From Limnoperna fortunei (Eukaryota; Mollusca; Bivalvia; Mytilida; Modiolidae): 64,000 bases of DNA. The stretch lies in contig OX104117.1 in NCBI GenBank assembly GCA_944474755.1, positions 59,471,522-59,535,521 of the forward strand. Direction: 5' to 3'. Numbering within the stretch: position 1 is the first letter of the stretch; each line of letters begins with the position of its first letter. Below, one piece after another: positions 1 through 48,605 of this stretch. The position numbers were made by a program, and so were the translations under genes. Below the pieces are notes generated by a model, which was not told where the DNA came from, made no database searches, and saw only the letters and a list, made by a program, of their open reading frames with translations.

Positions 1-39121
<39,121 letters not shown>

Positions 39122-39420
39122 GACACTCTGTATTGTTTACATTACTTTCCGGCGTTTCCGAGACTGGTATCTTAGTTGTCCATTTCTTACATAGATTACG
39201 CACTTTAAAGTTCCAGTTATAAGGACTTCATTTTTAGAAAAAGCGATCACGAAAAAACACAAAATGACATGTTTACGTACTCAATCTTTCAACAGGTCTT
39301 ATAAAACAGGTGTGGAACTGTCAACACGCGTAGTAATCTCTAGATTGACCGGAAGTACTATCAGAGGAAGTGCCAAATGCGAAAAATCGGTTCAAAGGGA
39401 TAGTCTCAAAATGTAAAAAT
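39122..39420 (-). promoter_or_regulatory. Putative MPRIP 5' UTR and proximal promoter
   Basis: This is the 300 bases upstream of the MPRIP start. An ACCGGAAGT (ETS-type) site lies at 39348-39356 and a TTCCGGCG at about 39147, in otherwise AT-rich sequence. No TATA box is obvious at a useful spacing. ETS sites are common in TATA-less promoters. The transcription start cannot be placed from sequence, and an upstream non-coding exon is possible. Confidence 0.25.
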
Positions 39421-39545
39421 TTCAACATTTTTATAACTTTTGAATTAAATTAATGAAACTTTAATTAACCAAAGATTTAACAAGTTAAAATTCACCCTAA
39501 TATTTGTACTATTTTAAAATATAAAATAGAGGACACATACACATA

Positions 39546-39600
39546 TATCAGTGGCCGTTCATGTCAAAATAGGGATATTCATATCGGCTTACTTTTTTGG
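39546..39600 (+). repeat. ATCGCGAT-family terminal fragment
   Basis: TATCAGTGGCCGTTCATGTC at 39546 equals the family terminus, followed by ATATCGGCTTACTTTTTT. No partner end was found nearby. Confidence 0.5.
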
Positions 39601-40679
39601 ATACAAGTCAAATCGCCCCCCCCCCCCCATCGCTCCCTGTAAAAAGGCCCCCACCCCTAAACAATTACTATCTTTAAAAAAGATAGTCGACGCATTTAAC
39701 TCTTAGAGGTGTAGTAAAATAGAACGGAATCTGAACAAACAACAAGTTAGTTTACATTTTCAAATTTCAAAACAGTACCTATTATTTTTTAAATAAATTA
39801 CATAAGCAAATATTTAGTTACATGCATCAATATTCATCAGATTCATTACAGTTTGCTATTTTATTAATTTTGACTATCTTTTAGAATGGAAGCTTCTACG
39901 TAAAATATTCTAATTAGAATAGTATTAACATGAGCACAGAATGTCAATTCAATGCTAATTAAATGTGAATTGAAATCTGTAATGTGTAGTAGATATAAAT
40001 TGAGTTATGCATTGAACTACGAATCGCAATATTTTTGTCATACAAATTCACCGTTACAATAGACCAGAAATGTTTGATGGAAATTTTTTGTGGAAGTACT
40101 GACGGACAATTATTACTACGTGAAAGAAATAAAAAATTAACACTAGTACCAGGTGAAACGAGTTTGAAATTAGTAATTTATACATGTGTGCCCCACCTCC
40201 CCTACCTCATATGCTCATATTTGTTTTCATATTTCAACAGATTATTTTATTAAAGTGTTTTCGATAATACCAGATTTACCCAGCATACAGTTAACGTAAA
40301 ATTGATAATTTACATACAACTACATGTACTCTTTTGTACATGTACATGTATTCCAGAACGTTGCTTTTATGTATTGAAACCCACTGCCTAAGATATAGAA
40401 ATGAAGTTTTTCTGCGAGCACCAAAGCAGTTAAAAATACTACAATGTAAACAAATTGAATATTAGAAATTTTTAATAAAATGTTTATAGTTTAAAATTTA
40501 CTGAATCAGCAAAGTATACTTTACAATTAGAGCCACAACTCTCTATCAATGTGTGTACAACAACGGACGCCCAAGAACAATAATACATTTGATTTAATAT
40601 CAACATGTATATAACTGGTTTTTAATTTGTATTTAATAAAGAAATTAATTAAAATTTCTTCTCTTAGTCTTTTTTACAC
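39601..40679. other. Intergenic, AT-rich
   Basis: Opens with an AAATCGCCC-rich stretch and poly-C run (39610-39660); the rest has no recognisable gene. A 72-codon ORF at 40035-40253 is unsupported. Confidence 0.7.
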
Positions 40680-41900
40680 TCCATAAAAATCCAGGTTATG
40701 GTACTTGGATTGGGTAAACCAAAAACAAATCTTAAATTCTTTTATCAAAATACCGAAATAGAAATAGTGGAAAAATTTAATTACTTAGGGGTTATTTTTA
40801 CAAAAACCTGTAATTTTGATTCTACCAAGAAACTTTTAGCAGATAAAGCATTGAAGGCTATGTACGAAGTTCTTAAGTTGGGACGATTATTTAAATTATC
40901 AGTAAAAATTCTCCTAGATTTGTTTGATAAAATGGTTAAACCTATTCTTCTTTATGGCTGTGAAATTTGGGGCTTCGGTAATAACGAATCGTTAGAAAGA
41001 GTTCACTTAAAATTTTGTAAACTTTTGTTGAATTTAAAGTCTTCAACACCGAATTATATGATTTATGGGGAACTTGGTAGACTTCCTATTGCTATTGATA
41101 TTAAGATACGGATGGTATCTTACTGGTCCAAACTTGTAAATGGCAAACAATCCAAATTGTCTTCAATACTCTATCGTCTTACTCGGCAATCGAACGAAAA
41201 CTATAGTATACAATATTCTTGGATTAACTGTGTTAAAACAATTTTAAATGATTGTGGTTTTTCACTAATATGGCATTCAGAACAATTCTTCAATAATGAG
41301 TGGCTAAAATACATAGTAAAACAAAGGTTAACAGACCAGTTTGCGCAAAATTGGAATTCGGTTGTGTTTCATTCAACAAAATCAATAAATTATAGAATTT
41401 TCAAAACAAAATTGGAATTCGAAAATTATTTCAATGTCTTGAACTTCTCGGAAGCTATAAAACTATGCAGATTTAGGACAACAAATCATCATTTACCAAT
41501 AGAAACTGGAAGATGGAAAAATATTGAAAGAGAAAATCGTCTTTGTCATTTATGTAACTGTAACAAATTAGGAGATGAATACCATTACATGTTTGAATGC
41601 ACTGCTTTCACAGAACAACGTAAAAAATTCGTCCCAAATTATTATGTGAAAAACCACAATGTTTATAAGCACTCAGAATTAATGTCCAGTAACAGAAAAT
41701 CTCTGCTAAGAAATCTTTGCAGGTTTATTAATATTATTAATGATCATGTTAGCGCCCCTGGCTTACCTGTTGTGTAAGCATAACCTTATTATTGTTTGTA
41801 TATATTGTATATAGCCTGTTGTTTTGTTTGTTTATTTGTTACTTTCTCTGTACCAATTGTATTATTGGCTGTGTGAGAATAAACTATATATATATTATCC
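40680..41900 (+). mobile_element. 5'-truncated non-LTR retrotransposon, RT C-terminal part
   Basis: The body starts inside the RT thumb region and runs to about the AATAAACTATATATAT stretch at 41877-41897. Only the part of the polyprotein after the catalytic YADD survives. It lies about 1.6 kb upstream of the MPRIP start in the opposite direction. Boundaries are approximate and no duplication was seen. Confidence 0.75.
40698..41777 (+). CDS. C-terminal fragment of a LINE reverse transcriptase
   Basis: 359 intact codons. It contains the post-catalytic FNYLGVIFTKTCNF segment, then MVKPILLYGCEIWGFGN and HLKFCKLLLNL, and ends in a CCHC-like knuckle (LCHLCNCNKLGDEYHYMFEC). This layout is common in molluscan and cnidarian LINEs. 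Palm motifs A-C are absent, so it has no polymerase activity. The uninterrupted frame suggests a young 5'-truncated copy rather than a host gene. Confidence 0.8.
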   Translation: MVLGLGKPKTNLKFFYQNTEIEIVEKFNYLGVIFTKTCNFDSTKKLLADKALKAMYEVLKLGRLFKLSVKILLDLFDKMVKPILLYGCEIWGFGNNESLERVHLKFCKLLLNLKSSTPNYMIYGELGRLPIAIDIKIRMVSYWSKLVNGKQSKLSSILYRLTRQSNENYSIQYSWINCVKTILNDCGFSLIWHSEQFFNNEWLKYIVKQRLTDQFAQNWNSVVFHSTKSINYRIFKTKLEFENYFNVLNFSEAIKLCRFRTTNHHLPIETGRWKNIERENRLCHLCNCNKLGDEYHYMFECTAFTEQRKKFVPNYYVKNHNVYKHSELMSSNRKSLLRNLCRFINIINDHVSAPGLPVV

Positions 41901-42648
41901 AGCGGGTTAATATGCGTTTTAATTTGCGCTGTACTTCAAATAAACAAATATTTAACATTTTTGTTCAAGTTGTTTGATGTAAAATTTTACAAACTGCAGC
42001 TCATCTCTATCGTTCTTAATACTTTAATTGTACTATAAAATAATTTTATAAACAAACAGACGGCAAAATGTAATAATAATAGTACAAAATTTGAAAGGTG
42101 AATATCCAATATACCACCCTGTTTCGAACCCCTGTCCAATTTACCACCGTGCTCGCTCCGAACCTCCGACCAATTGGTTTTTGACTAATCAAGAAACAGA
42201 ATTACGATCACGTGACTTGCTTTTCGAGAGGTGAAGTGTCATGAGGTCAAAGGGTAATTTAAAGTGAATATAATACCGACTGCGTCGGGGAAAAGTCGCC
42301 CCAATTAACAAAATCCCCCCCCCCCCCATCAAAAGCGCCACCGAGAAAAAAATCACCACCATCTTGAGTAAAATCGCCCAACTTACAAAATTTGGTATAT
42401 AGTCTTGACTAGGGGAGTTTTTTACGTCCTACACCGACAACTTAATGCCCTTGGTCGGACGGAATTGGTATATAGTATAAAATTATTTCCTTTTATTCTT
42501 TATTTGATTGTATGTTATGATTCCAGTTTAGATTAATCATAAATCTGTGCTCTTTCATTGGTTCATTTTTCTCAATAATCGTATTAGACTACCTCTTGTC
42601 GTATCACAGTCGGCGGTCTGCGAACACACTATACAGTTAGCGAATATA
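41901..42648. other. Intergenic with AAATCGCC-type motif cluster
   Basis: No gene. TTTACCACCGT and CGAACCCCTGTCCAATTTAC motifs near 42110-42160, then a run of GTCGCCCC, AAGCGCC and AAATCGCCC at 42288-42395. Confidence 0.65.
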
Positions 42649-43605
42649 GGACAACTCGGACCGTATATATGAAGACAACTCGGACCGTACAAGAAGACAA
42701 ATCAGACCCTAACTAATAAGACAACTCGAACTGTATACCTTTTGTAATATTTTGTAAATAAATGTGAGATAAAGTGAAATTTAACGTTGATTTTCATGTC
42801 AAAGACAAAAACGACAAAGACAAAAAGCTTTATTTAAAGTCGGTGTATCAAAACAGATCAAAACAGTAAACACAAGCTCTACAGAGCTTTTAAAACCGAC
42901 ATACATACATAGACAACAACAGAGACACAATATTAAAATATACATACATACATGCTAAAACAATATACATAAAACAGCACAGGTACATGTAGCTAAACAA
43001 CTAGTCAGTAAAAAGCAGCAGGTTAAAGTAATTTAGAAAGTATAAAAGCAGGTATTAATAAGCATCTAGTAAGTAAAAATACCAATGATTAAGCCAGATT
43101 AAGACAATTAAAATAATAAAAGATCATAAAAGCATATACTAAAAACAACTTCTTTGTTGTCAATGTTGTCAATTATCAATGAAAGAACAATTGACATCCA
43201 ATACTTAATACCTATCGACATCCAACTAAATATATTACGCAAAGCAAAGCCATGTATATTATAGTACATTTAAAAAAAAAAAGTTGTCAAGGACCTTTTC
43301 TATCAACATGTATCACGACTGATTAAATATTAAATTATTAAATATTATGCACAATTCAACCACTAGGCTAAACAAACAAAAAATAAATTTTCCTTGAAAT
43401 TTTTATTATTGGAGTTATATATTTTTTGTTTAATGTGTAATGTTGATGAAATTATTAAAAATTTTAAAATGTTATTATTAAATAGATTTCTGCCTTTTGC
43501 TTTATTTAGTTATCTAATAAGAGTTGCATATATTTATTGCATAGACGGTCCGAGTTGTCTCTAGTCGGGCCGAGTTGTCTCAAAAGTAGACGGGCTGAGT
43601 TGTCC
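42649..43605. mobile_element. 957-bp element with repeated GACAACTCGGACCGT ends
   Basis: The left end carries four spaced copies of GACAACTCGGACCGT or variants (42650-42740). The right end carries three inverted copies (ACGGTCCGAGTTGTC and variants, 43545-43605). The extreme ends are GGACAACTC and GAGTTGTCC-like. The interior is AT-rich without ORFs. Around 42810-42905 it contains a reversed LINE-like 3' end (AAAGCTTTATTTAAAGTCGG). No clear target duplication. Confidence 0.6.
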
Positions 43606-44049
43606 TGCACCCTTACTAGCCATTGTGTAAAATCACTGTTCAACAAAAAACGCGTTTATATACCGGTATATCATCATTACTATAGTTATTAATAAATCAC
43701 ACTGATAATAATGATAATCGTAATAATTAAATGAAGACATAATAGATCATTAATAAAACATTTAAAAGTTTTAATCAGCGACAACATTGATGTGTAATTA
43801 TATATAAAACCATAAACTCCTAAAAAGTAGAATATAGCTGTATAACTTTTTTTTACTTTAAAATGATTTTTGTAAGTGAGGCGATTTTGGTGTAGAAGGG
43901 GCTATTTGGCTTTTATCGTAGGCGTTTTTATAGGGGTGGCGATTTTGATTTAGTTGGGGGCGTTTTTACAGGAGGCGATTTTACGGTGGGGTGATTCTGC
44001 AAATAGTGGAAGCGATTTTTTCGTGGGGCGATTTGACCAGCTTTCTTTT
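43606..44049. other. Intergenic with inverted AAATCGCC-type cluster
   Basis: From 43875 to 44040 the plus strand repeats GGCGATTTT-like blocks every 20-25 bases, the inverse of the motif at 42288-42395. No gene. Confidence 0.65.
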
Positions 44050-44200
44050 TTTCTATCCGCTAGCATCGCGATAATTATTAAAAGCATCGCGATACTGTTG
44101 GAAAATAAGCCGACGAAAAAAGCTTAATGCATAGTGAAAATGTATCGGCTAGCTTTTAAAAAGCACCCGCTTGCTTTTTTCAACTACCTTACCGATAGTG
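44050..44200. repeat. ATCGCGAT-family fragment
   Basis: Two AGCATCGCGATA sites at 44062-44095, followed by AATAAGCCGACG and ATGTATCGGCTAGC, as in the complete copy. No inverted ends. Confidence 0.5.
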
Positions 44201-44528
44201 TCATTGGACGTAAAACAACACTGAGTCTTGATTAGACGAAACGCGTCTGGCGTAACTTACATTCTGCTACCTTTGGTATCTTAGGTCATATCTTATTTGA
44301 GGTAACTGTCTGCTTGCTCATTAAAACAGTTTTAAACGAGGTAATATGGACAGAAAAAGATTAAACTGCAAATAAATCCAGAGCCATTTGTAGACAGATA
44401 TTTCGAAGACAGCAGAGCAACAGGTTTTATCATGATGACCATGAACTTCACAGTGGAGTCGGTAAACAACTTTCAGTCGGCTTTGTTTGAATTTTTTAAT
44501 TTATCAGTGACTATTTATGGCTGGTTTG
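44201..44528. other. Intergenic, mytilid-style repeat remnant
   Basis: GACGAAACGCGTCTGGCGTA at 44237-44256, followed by a CTACCTTTGGTATC tract, resembles a repeat I recall from mussel sequences. Otherwise unrecognised. Confidence 0.4.
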
Positions 44529-44810
44529 CAGGCGCGGATCCAAGTAAAGGCGTATACCGTGCGTACGTCCCCCCCCCCTCAAAAAGAGGGAGAGCGAGAG
44601 AACCAGGGTAAAACGAGAGAAAAGGAATAAGAAAAGGAGGAATGAGAAAACGAGTATTTCATTTCATAGTTATGGTCACGAGTCTAGAAAACTTTGTCTG
44701 GATATCTACCAAACGCTTAAATTCCCGGAGCTTCCAGGGGCCTTCGCCACCCTGGACCCCTCGCCGAACTTTTATGCCTCCCCTAACACAAATTCCTGGA
44801 TCCGCCCCTG
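44529..44810. mobile_element. 282-bp hAT-like MITE
   Basis: CAGGCGCGGATCCAAG at left and, reverse-complemented from 44810, CAGGGGCGGATCCAGGAATT at right. CAGGGGCGGATCCAG-type ends are typical of hAT-derived MITEs. A GTTTG direct repeat borders both sides, but a full 8-bp duplication is not evident. Confidence 0.65.
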
Positions 44811-44883
44811 GTTTGTTTTGTAGGCTAAAGATACCTTTCGTTTCTGTATTGTAACATAGACTATTTAGCGTCTTAATTTTAAC

Positions 44884-45480
44884 AGGTTCCAAACGTCAAG
44901 TTACCAAAAGGCCCAGTCCAGGTTAAGATGGATCAGTTAACAAAAAACGTACGTTACAGATTACGAGAGCGCAATATGTGTCCAAGAAGACCAGCGATAA
45001 GCCTTGTTTTACAGTCACGTCATCGAGTCGGCTAGACGACATTTACGGTATACTGATTACATGATGTTTCTTCCTAGACAGCAGCGCCGGCCGCTCTAGA
45101 GCTTATTGGATGAAGATGAACGTTAATCCGATCCAATCAACGTCATTCATTTGGCGGAGGAAGTGTTATGGTGTGGGGAGATATAACAACATCCGGTCGA
45201 GCCCTCTGCATTTCATTGATGTACGCTATAGGGACGAAATCCTTCCGAAATGCATATCATTCCATTAATACAGAACCAAGTCCACACGTGACTTTTCAAC
45301 AAGATAACGCATGACCGCATGCTGCACTTGTTGTACGAACATTAAATGAACAATAAAATTTGTAACCTCTAGAACATTTGTAAGATGAATTAGAGCATTG
45401 ATTACGTCGTTTTACAAAAAAAATCGTTCAATGCCGAACATGGGCCGATAGGAGTAAACATTTGGAATAACATATAGTAT
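44884..45480 (+). pseudogene. Tc1/mariner-type transposase remnant
   Basis: Read across frameshifts, the plus strand gives GGGSVMVWGDITTSG at about 45153-45197 and HVTFQQDNA*PHAAL at about 45286-45329. These are the hallmark blocks of Tc1-like transposases (GGGSVMVWG, F.QDNARPH) around the first two catalytic acidic residues. The C-terminal LEHL and DELEH fragments follow near 45370. The stop at 45312-45314 (TGA) sits exactly where the family has Arg, as expected from a CGA-to-TGA change. Termini not identified. Confidence 0.7.
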
Positions 45481-45900
45481 ATGTATGCTGTTTATGTTTA
45501 CAGGCAACAGACAAAAGATGACATTGATCGTGTTTAAAACATATAGTTTACCATTACCATGCATTTACGTCGCTTTTCAAACTGTATATCATTTTTATCA
45601 TTATAGGCTGCCATACAACTGGTATTTTGTGATGGTGTTTCTTACACTGTACAAACTTTAAGGGTTACACTCTTACTTAAGCCTCAACTTGAGGTTGATC
45701 TTGCTGGACGTTTTCTAAGAAATGTCACTCATCCACATCAACAGCCGAAAAAGAATTAGTAACAGACATTGAAGAAAATCTATGTTATAAATATGACGTT
45801 GATATCTGTATCTAACATCATGTTATCTAGAATTGCTACTATGTACCCTGGTATTGCTGCTTTGACGTTTTGTAACATGGGATTTACACTTATAAATTAT

Positions 45901-46229
45901 TATCAGTGGCCATTCATGTCACAAATACTTTTACAAAGCATCGCGATACTTTTAACAAGTATCGCGATGTTTTTTTTTATTTTATGCATGATGGTTTTTT
46001 TTCATCGCGATGCTTTTAATAAGTATCGCGATAGAAAAATGCAAGCCGATAGAAACATCACAATTGTAACACGATTGGTCAAGTAGATGGAAAAAGCAAG
46101 CCGATGCTTTTTTAAAAGTAAGCCGATTCTTTTTACACCATGCATACAGTTTTTCCATCGCGATGCTTTCAACAAGAAAAATGCAAGCCGATAGAAACAT
46201 CACAATTGTGACATGAACGGCCACTGATA
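45901..46229. mobile_element. ATCGCGAT-family MITE, complete copy
   Basis: Inverted ends TATCAGTGGCCATTCATGTC (45901) and, reverse-complemented from 46229, TATCAGTGGCCGTTCATGTC, flanked by AATTAT on both sides (45895-45900, 46230-46235). The interior holds five intact ATCGCGAT palindromes in TTTTAC/AAGCATCGCGATACTT contexts and repeated AAGCCGATAGAAACATCACA. No coding capacity; the 105- and 99-codon ORFs are repeat translations. Confidence 0.75.
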
Positions 46230-46261
46230 AATTATTTTCAATAAACGAGACCACTGTGATG

Positions 46262-48047
46262 TGTATATCGAGCAAAGACACTGAAAATCACACTTTCACT
46301 ATGAATGACTATGAGATCTCGAAGTCGGACACTGCCACACACCTCGGCATAACCAGAGACCTAGTTCTAAACATGGAACTTCAAATGTTGCAACTGAGAG
46401 GATCAGTATTGCTAGAAAAGCTGTATATGCTATGATGGGTGCCGGGTTACATGGTAACGGACTCAACCCACAAGTTTCCTTACACCTTATTGGAGCATAC
46501 ATCATACCGAGGTTAGTCTAGGGCCTAGATGTCGTTCGAATGAGTTTAAAGGACATTGAAAACCTAGTCAACAAGAGACTGCTTGAACAAAATTAGCACC
46601 TCACAGACCGTGCCCCTGACTCAGCTGCATATTTGCTATTAGGTGAAATGCCGCTAAAATCTGGTTACAATTGCGCAATTATTTGTTTACATGACAACGG
46701 GAAATTTTTTAACCCAAGATAGTATGCAGAAGAAAATACACGGAGCATCTGAGTGAATGTTGGAGTTCTGAAAATAGCAAAATTAAAAATTATAAACATT
46801 ATTGATTGAAAATGTTCGATATTTGGACGGAAATTTTTAAGAGCCTTGAAAATTGAGCTTAAAACGATTAAAGAGGGAGGTTAGAAATTGTGCCAGTGCC
46901 ATTTAAATGTCATTATTTCAACCAAAATTTTCGGTCATTTTTGCTGCATGACCTATACTTTATGAAGTTTTTCATTTCAATTTACACAAAAAAACTGTTT
47001 TCCGGGGGGAAATTTTTGAGGTTTTTCGCACAAATGAACTTAATTGTCAGGGGTACCATATGGGAAATGCATTGTAAATAATTGCGCTTTTGTAACCATC
47101 TTAGCTGCACAAGAGAATATTAATTACCTTCGGAAGCATCTGTAGAGATCACAATGCCATTGAAAATGAACTAGCATGGCGACAGCTTTCCGCCAAAGAC
47201 AGTAAATCACAGAGCTGGTTTATCATGGTCCGAGACCTTCTTGTTCAGTATGAACTCCCATCAGCATACTTACTACTTGAATCGCCTGTGGGAAAGTTCA
47301 CATGGAAAAATTAAGTTTACAAAGCAGTAAATTCATTCTGGGAAAACAAGCTTAAAGACAGTGCAAGATCCAAGACATCTATGAAACACCTAAACATTAA
47401 CAACCTGGCCGTCGGCAAGATTCACGGTGTATGGAAATTTGCTGGAACTGAAGCCATGACAGTGACGAAGACACACATAAAGTGTAAAATTATATTTGGT
47501 CTATACATTCTCCAGACGAATCGGCACCGATTCATTCAATAAGACGTTGAACCAATATGTCCGTTGTGCAAGAGTGACGTAGAAGACAGACAACACTTCC
47601 TTGTTCTTTGTCCTGCTCTAAACCATGTTCTTCAACCATTCATAGACTCATTCTTACGTATCGTTGATCATGAGCACCTTAATATATGCAACTCCAGTGA
47701 TATGGTCCAACTAATACTTGACAGTTCATGGTACATCAACATCACTGATAGTGGACGTAGAAATATAGAACTCATCAGTATAGGTCTGTGTTATGCTTTA
47801 CATACTGCTCGTTCTAACCTGCTATAGATATACTCAAAGCTACTTACCAACCTGCTTAAAACATACATATATAGACAATGATTTGTTTTATCATGAATGG
47901 ACAATTAATTGTATCTCACCAGGGACTAGAGCCACGTTATCTATTCCCTTTCTTTAGTTTACCTAATGTTATGCAGAGAGCTAGGGTGTTTTAATCCGAG
48001 CCTGCAGTTCTCCAGACAGTGGGGGAATCTACAACAACAACAACAAC
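46262..48047 (+). pseudogene. Decayed LINE (RT C-terminal region), split by a small DNA transposon
   Basis: In-frame islands read SDTATHLGITRDLVLN, ARKAVYAMMGAG and LHLIGAYIIPR (46330-46515). After the inserted element come SICRDHNAIENELAWRQLS (about 47130), FGLYILQTNRHRF and CPLCKSDVEDRQHFLVLCPA, a CCHC-like terminal knuckle (about 47560-47620). Several stops and frameshifts interrupt it. The sequence ends near a (CAA)n run at 48031-48047, a plausible LINE 3' tail. Palm motifs are absent, so the copy was truncated at 5'. Confidence 0.75.
46663..47097. mobile_element. 435-bp non-autonomous TIR element inserted in the LINE remnant
   Basis: The left end GGTTACAATTGCGCAATTAT and the right end reverse-complement GGTTACAAAAGCGCAATTAT are inverted repeats. 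They are flanked by ATCT on each side (46659-46662 and 47098-47101), a 4-bp target duplication. The LINE reading resumes correctly outside the element. No transposase is present. The ORF at 46890-47081 inside is not supported. Confidence 0.75.
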
Positions 48048-48078
48048 ATACCTGTCATACCCTTACTTCCTGTTTGCG

Positions 48079-48605
48079 TATGTCACAATTGTGATGTTTT
48101 TATCGGCTTGAATTTTTTTTATCGAGATACTTGTTAAACTGAAGCATCGCGATGGAAAAAAAAACTTTATGCATAATATTTGTTTGTTTGTTTGTTTGAT
48201 GTTTAACGCCACTTTCAGCAATTTTTCAGCTCATCATGGCGTCTAGTTTTTATTGGGGGGGGGGAGGAAGTCGGAGTACCCGGAGAAAGCCCCCGAACTG
48301 CGGTAGGAAATCTGGCAATCCTTGTGTATTAAGATTGGAGTCGAGTACACCCTGCCTGCAGTAAGAATCGAACCCGCAATCTAAGAATTGACAGACTACG
48401 TGATTAATAGTAGACGAACTACCTTGACCATTCGGCCACCGAGGCCCCTTTTTATTCATAATGTAAAAAACTTACAATAGCGATGCTTTTAATAAGTATC
48501 GCGATGATTTTTACAAGTATAGCGATGCTTTTACGCGATGTAGCATCGCAATAGAAAAATGCAAGACGATAGAAACATCACAATTGTGACATGAACGGCC
48601 ACATA
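48079..48605. mobile_element. ATCGCGAT-family element, SINE-interrupted copy
   Basis: Starts ATGTCACAATTGTGATG at left and ends ACATGAACGGCCAC at right, with the SINE at 48178-48450 in the middle. It holds two intact ATCGCGAT sites and several near-variants. The outer left end has been lost. Confidence 0.65.
48178..48450 (-). mobile_element. tRNA-derived SINE (copy 3), inserted in an ATCGCGAT-family element
   Basis: Reverse orientation: (TTTG)n tail at left, GGCCACCGAGGCC head at right. A near-perfect 12-bp duplication, TTTATGCATAAT (48166-48177) and TTTATTCATAAT (48451-48462), flanks it. Outside the SINE, the palindrome-rich host element continues on both sides. Confidence 0.85.

Noticed and set aside
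45769..46281. 105- and 99-codon overlapping ORFs on opposite strands
   Set aside because: Both are produced by the palindromic ATCGCGAT repeats, which read open on either strand.
46890..47081. 63-codon ORF as a possible MITE-encoded protein
   Set aside because: The element has inverted ends and no coding signature; the ORF is AT-rich and short.
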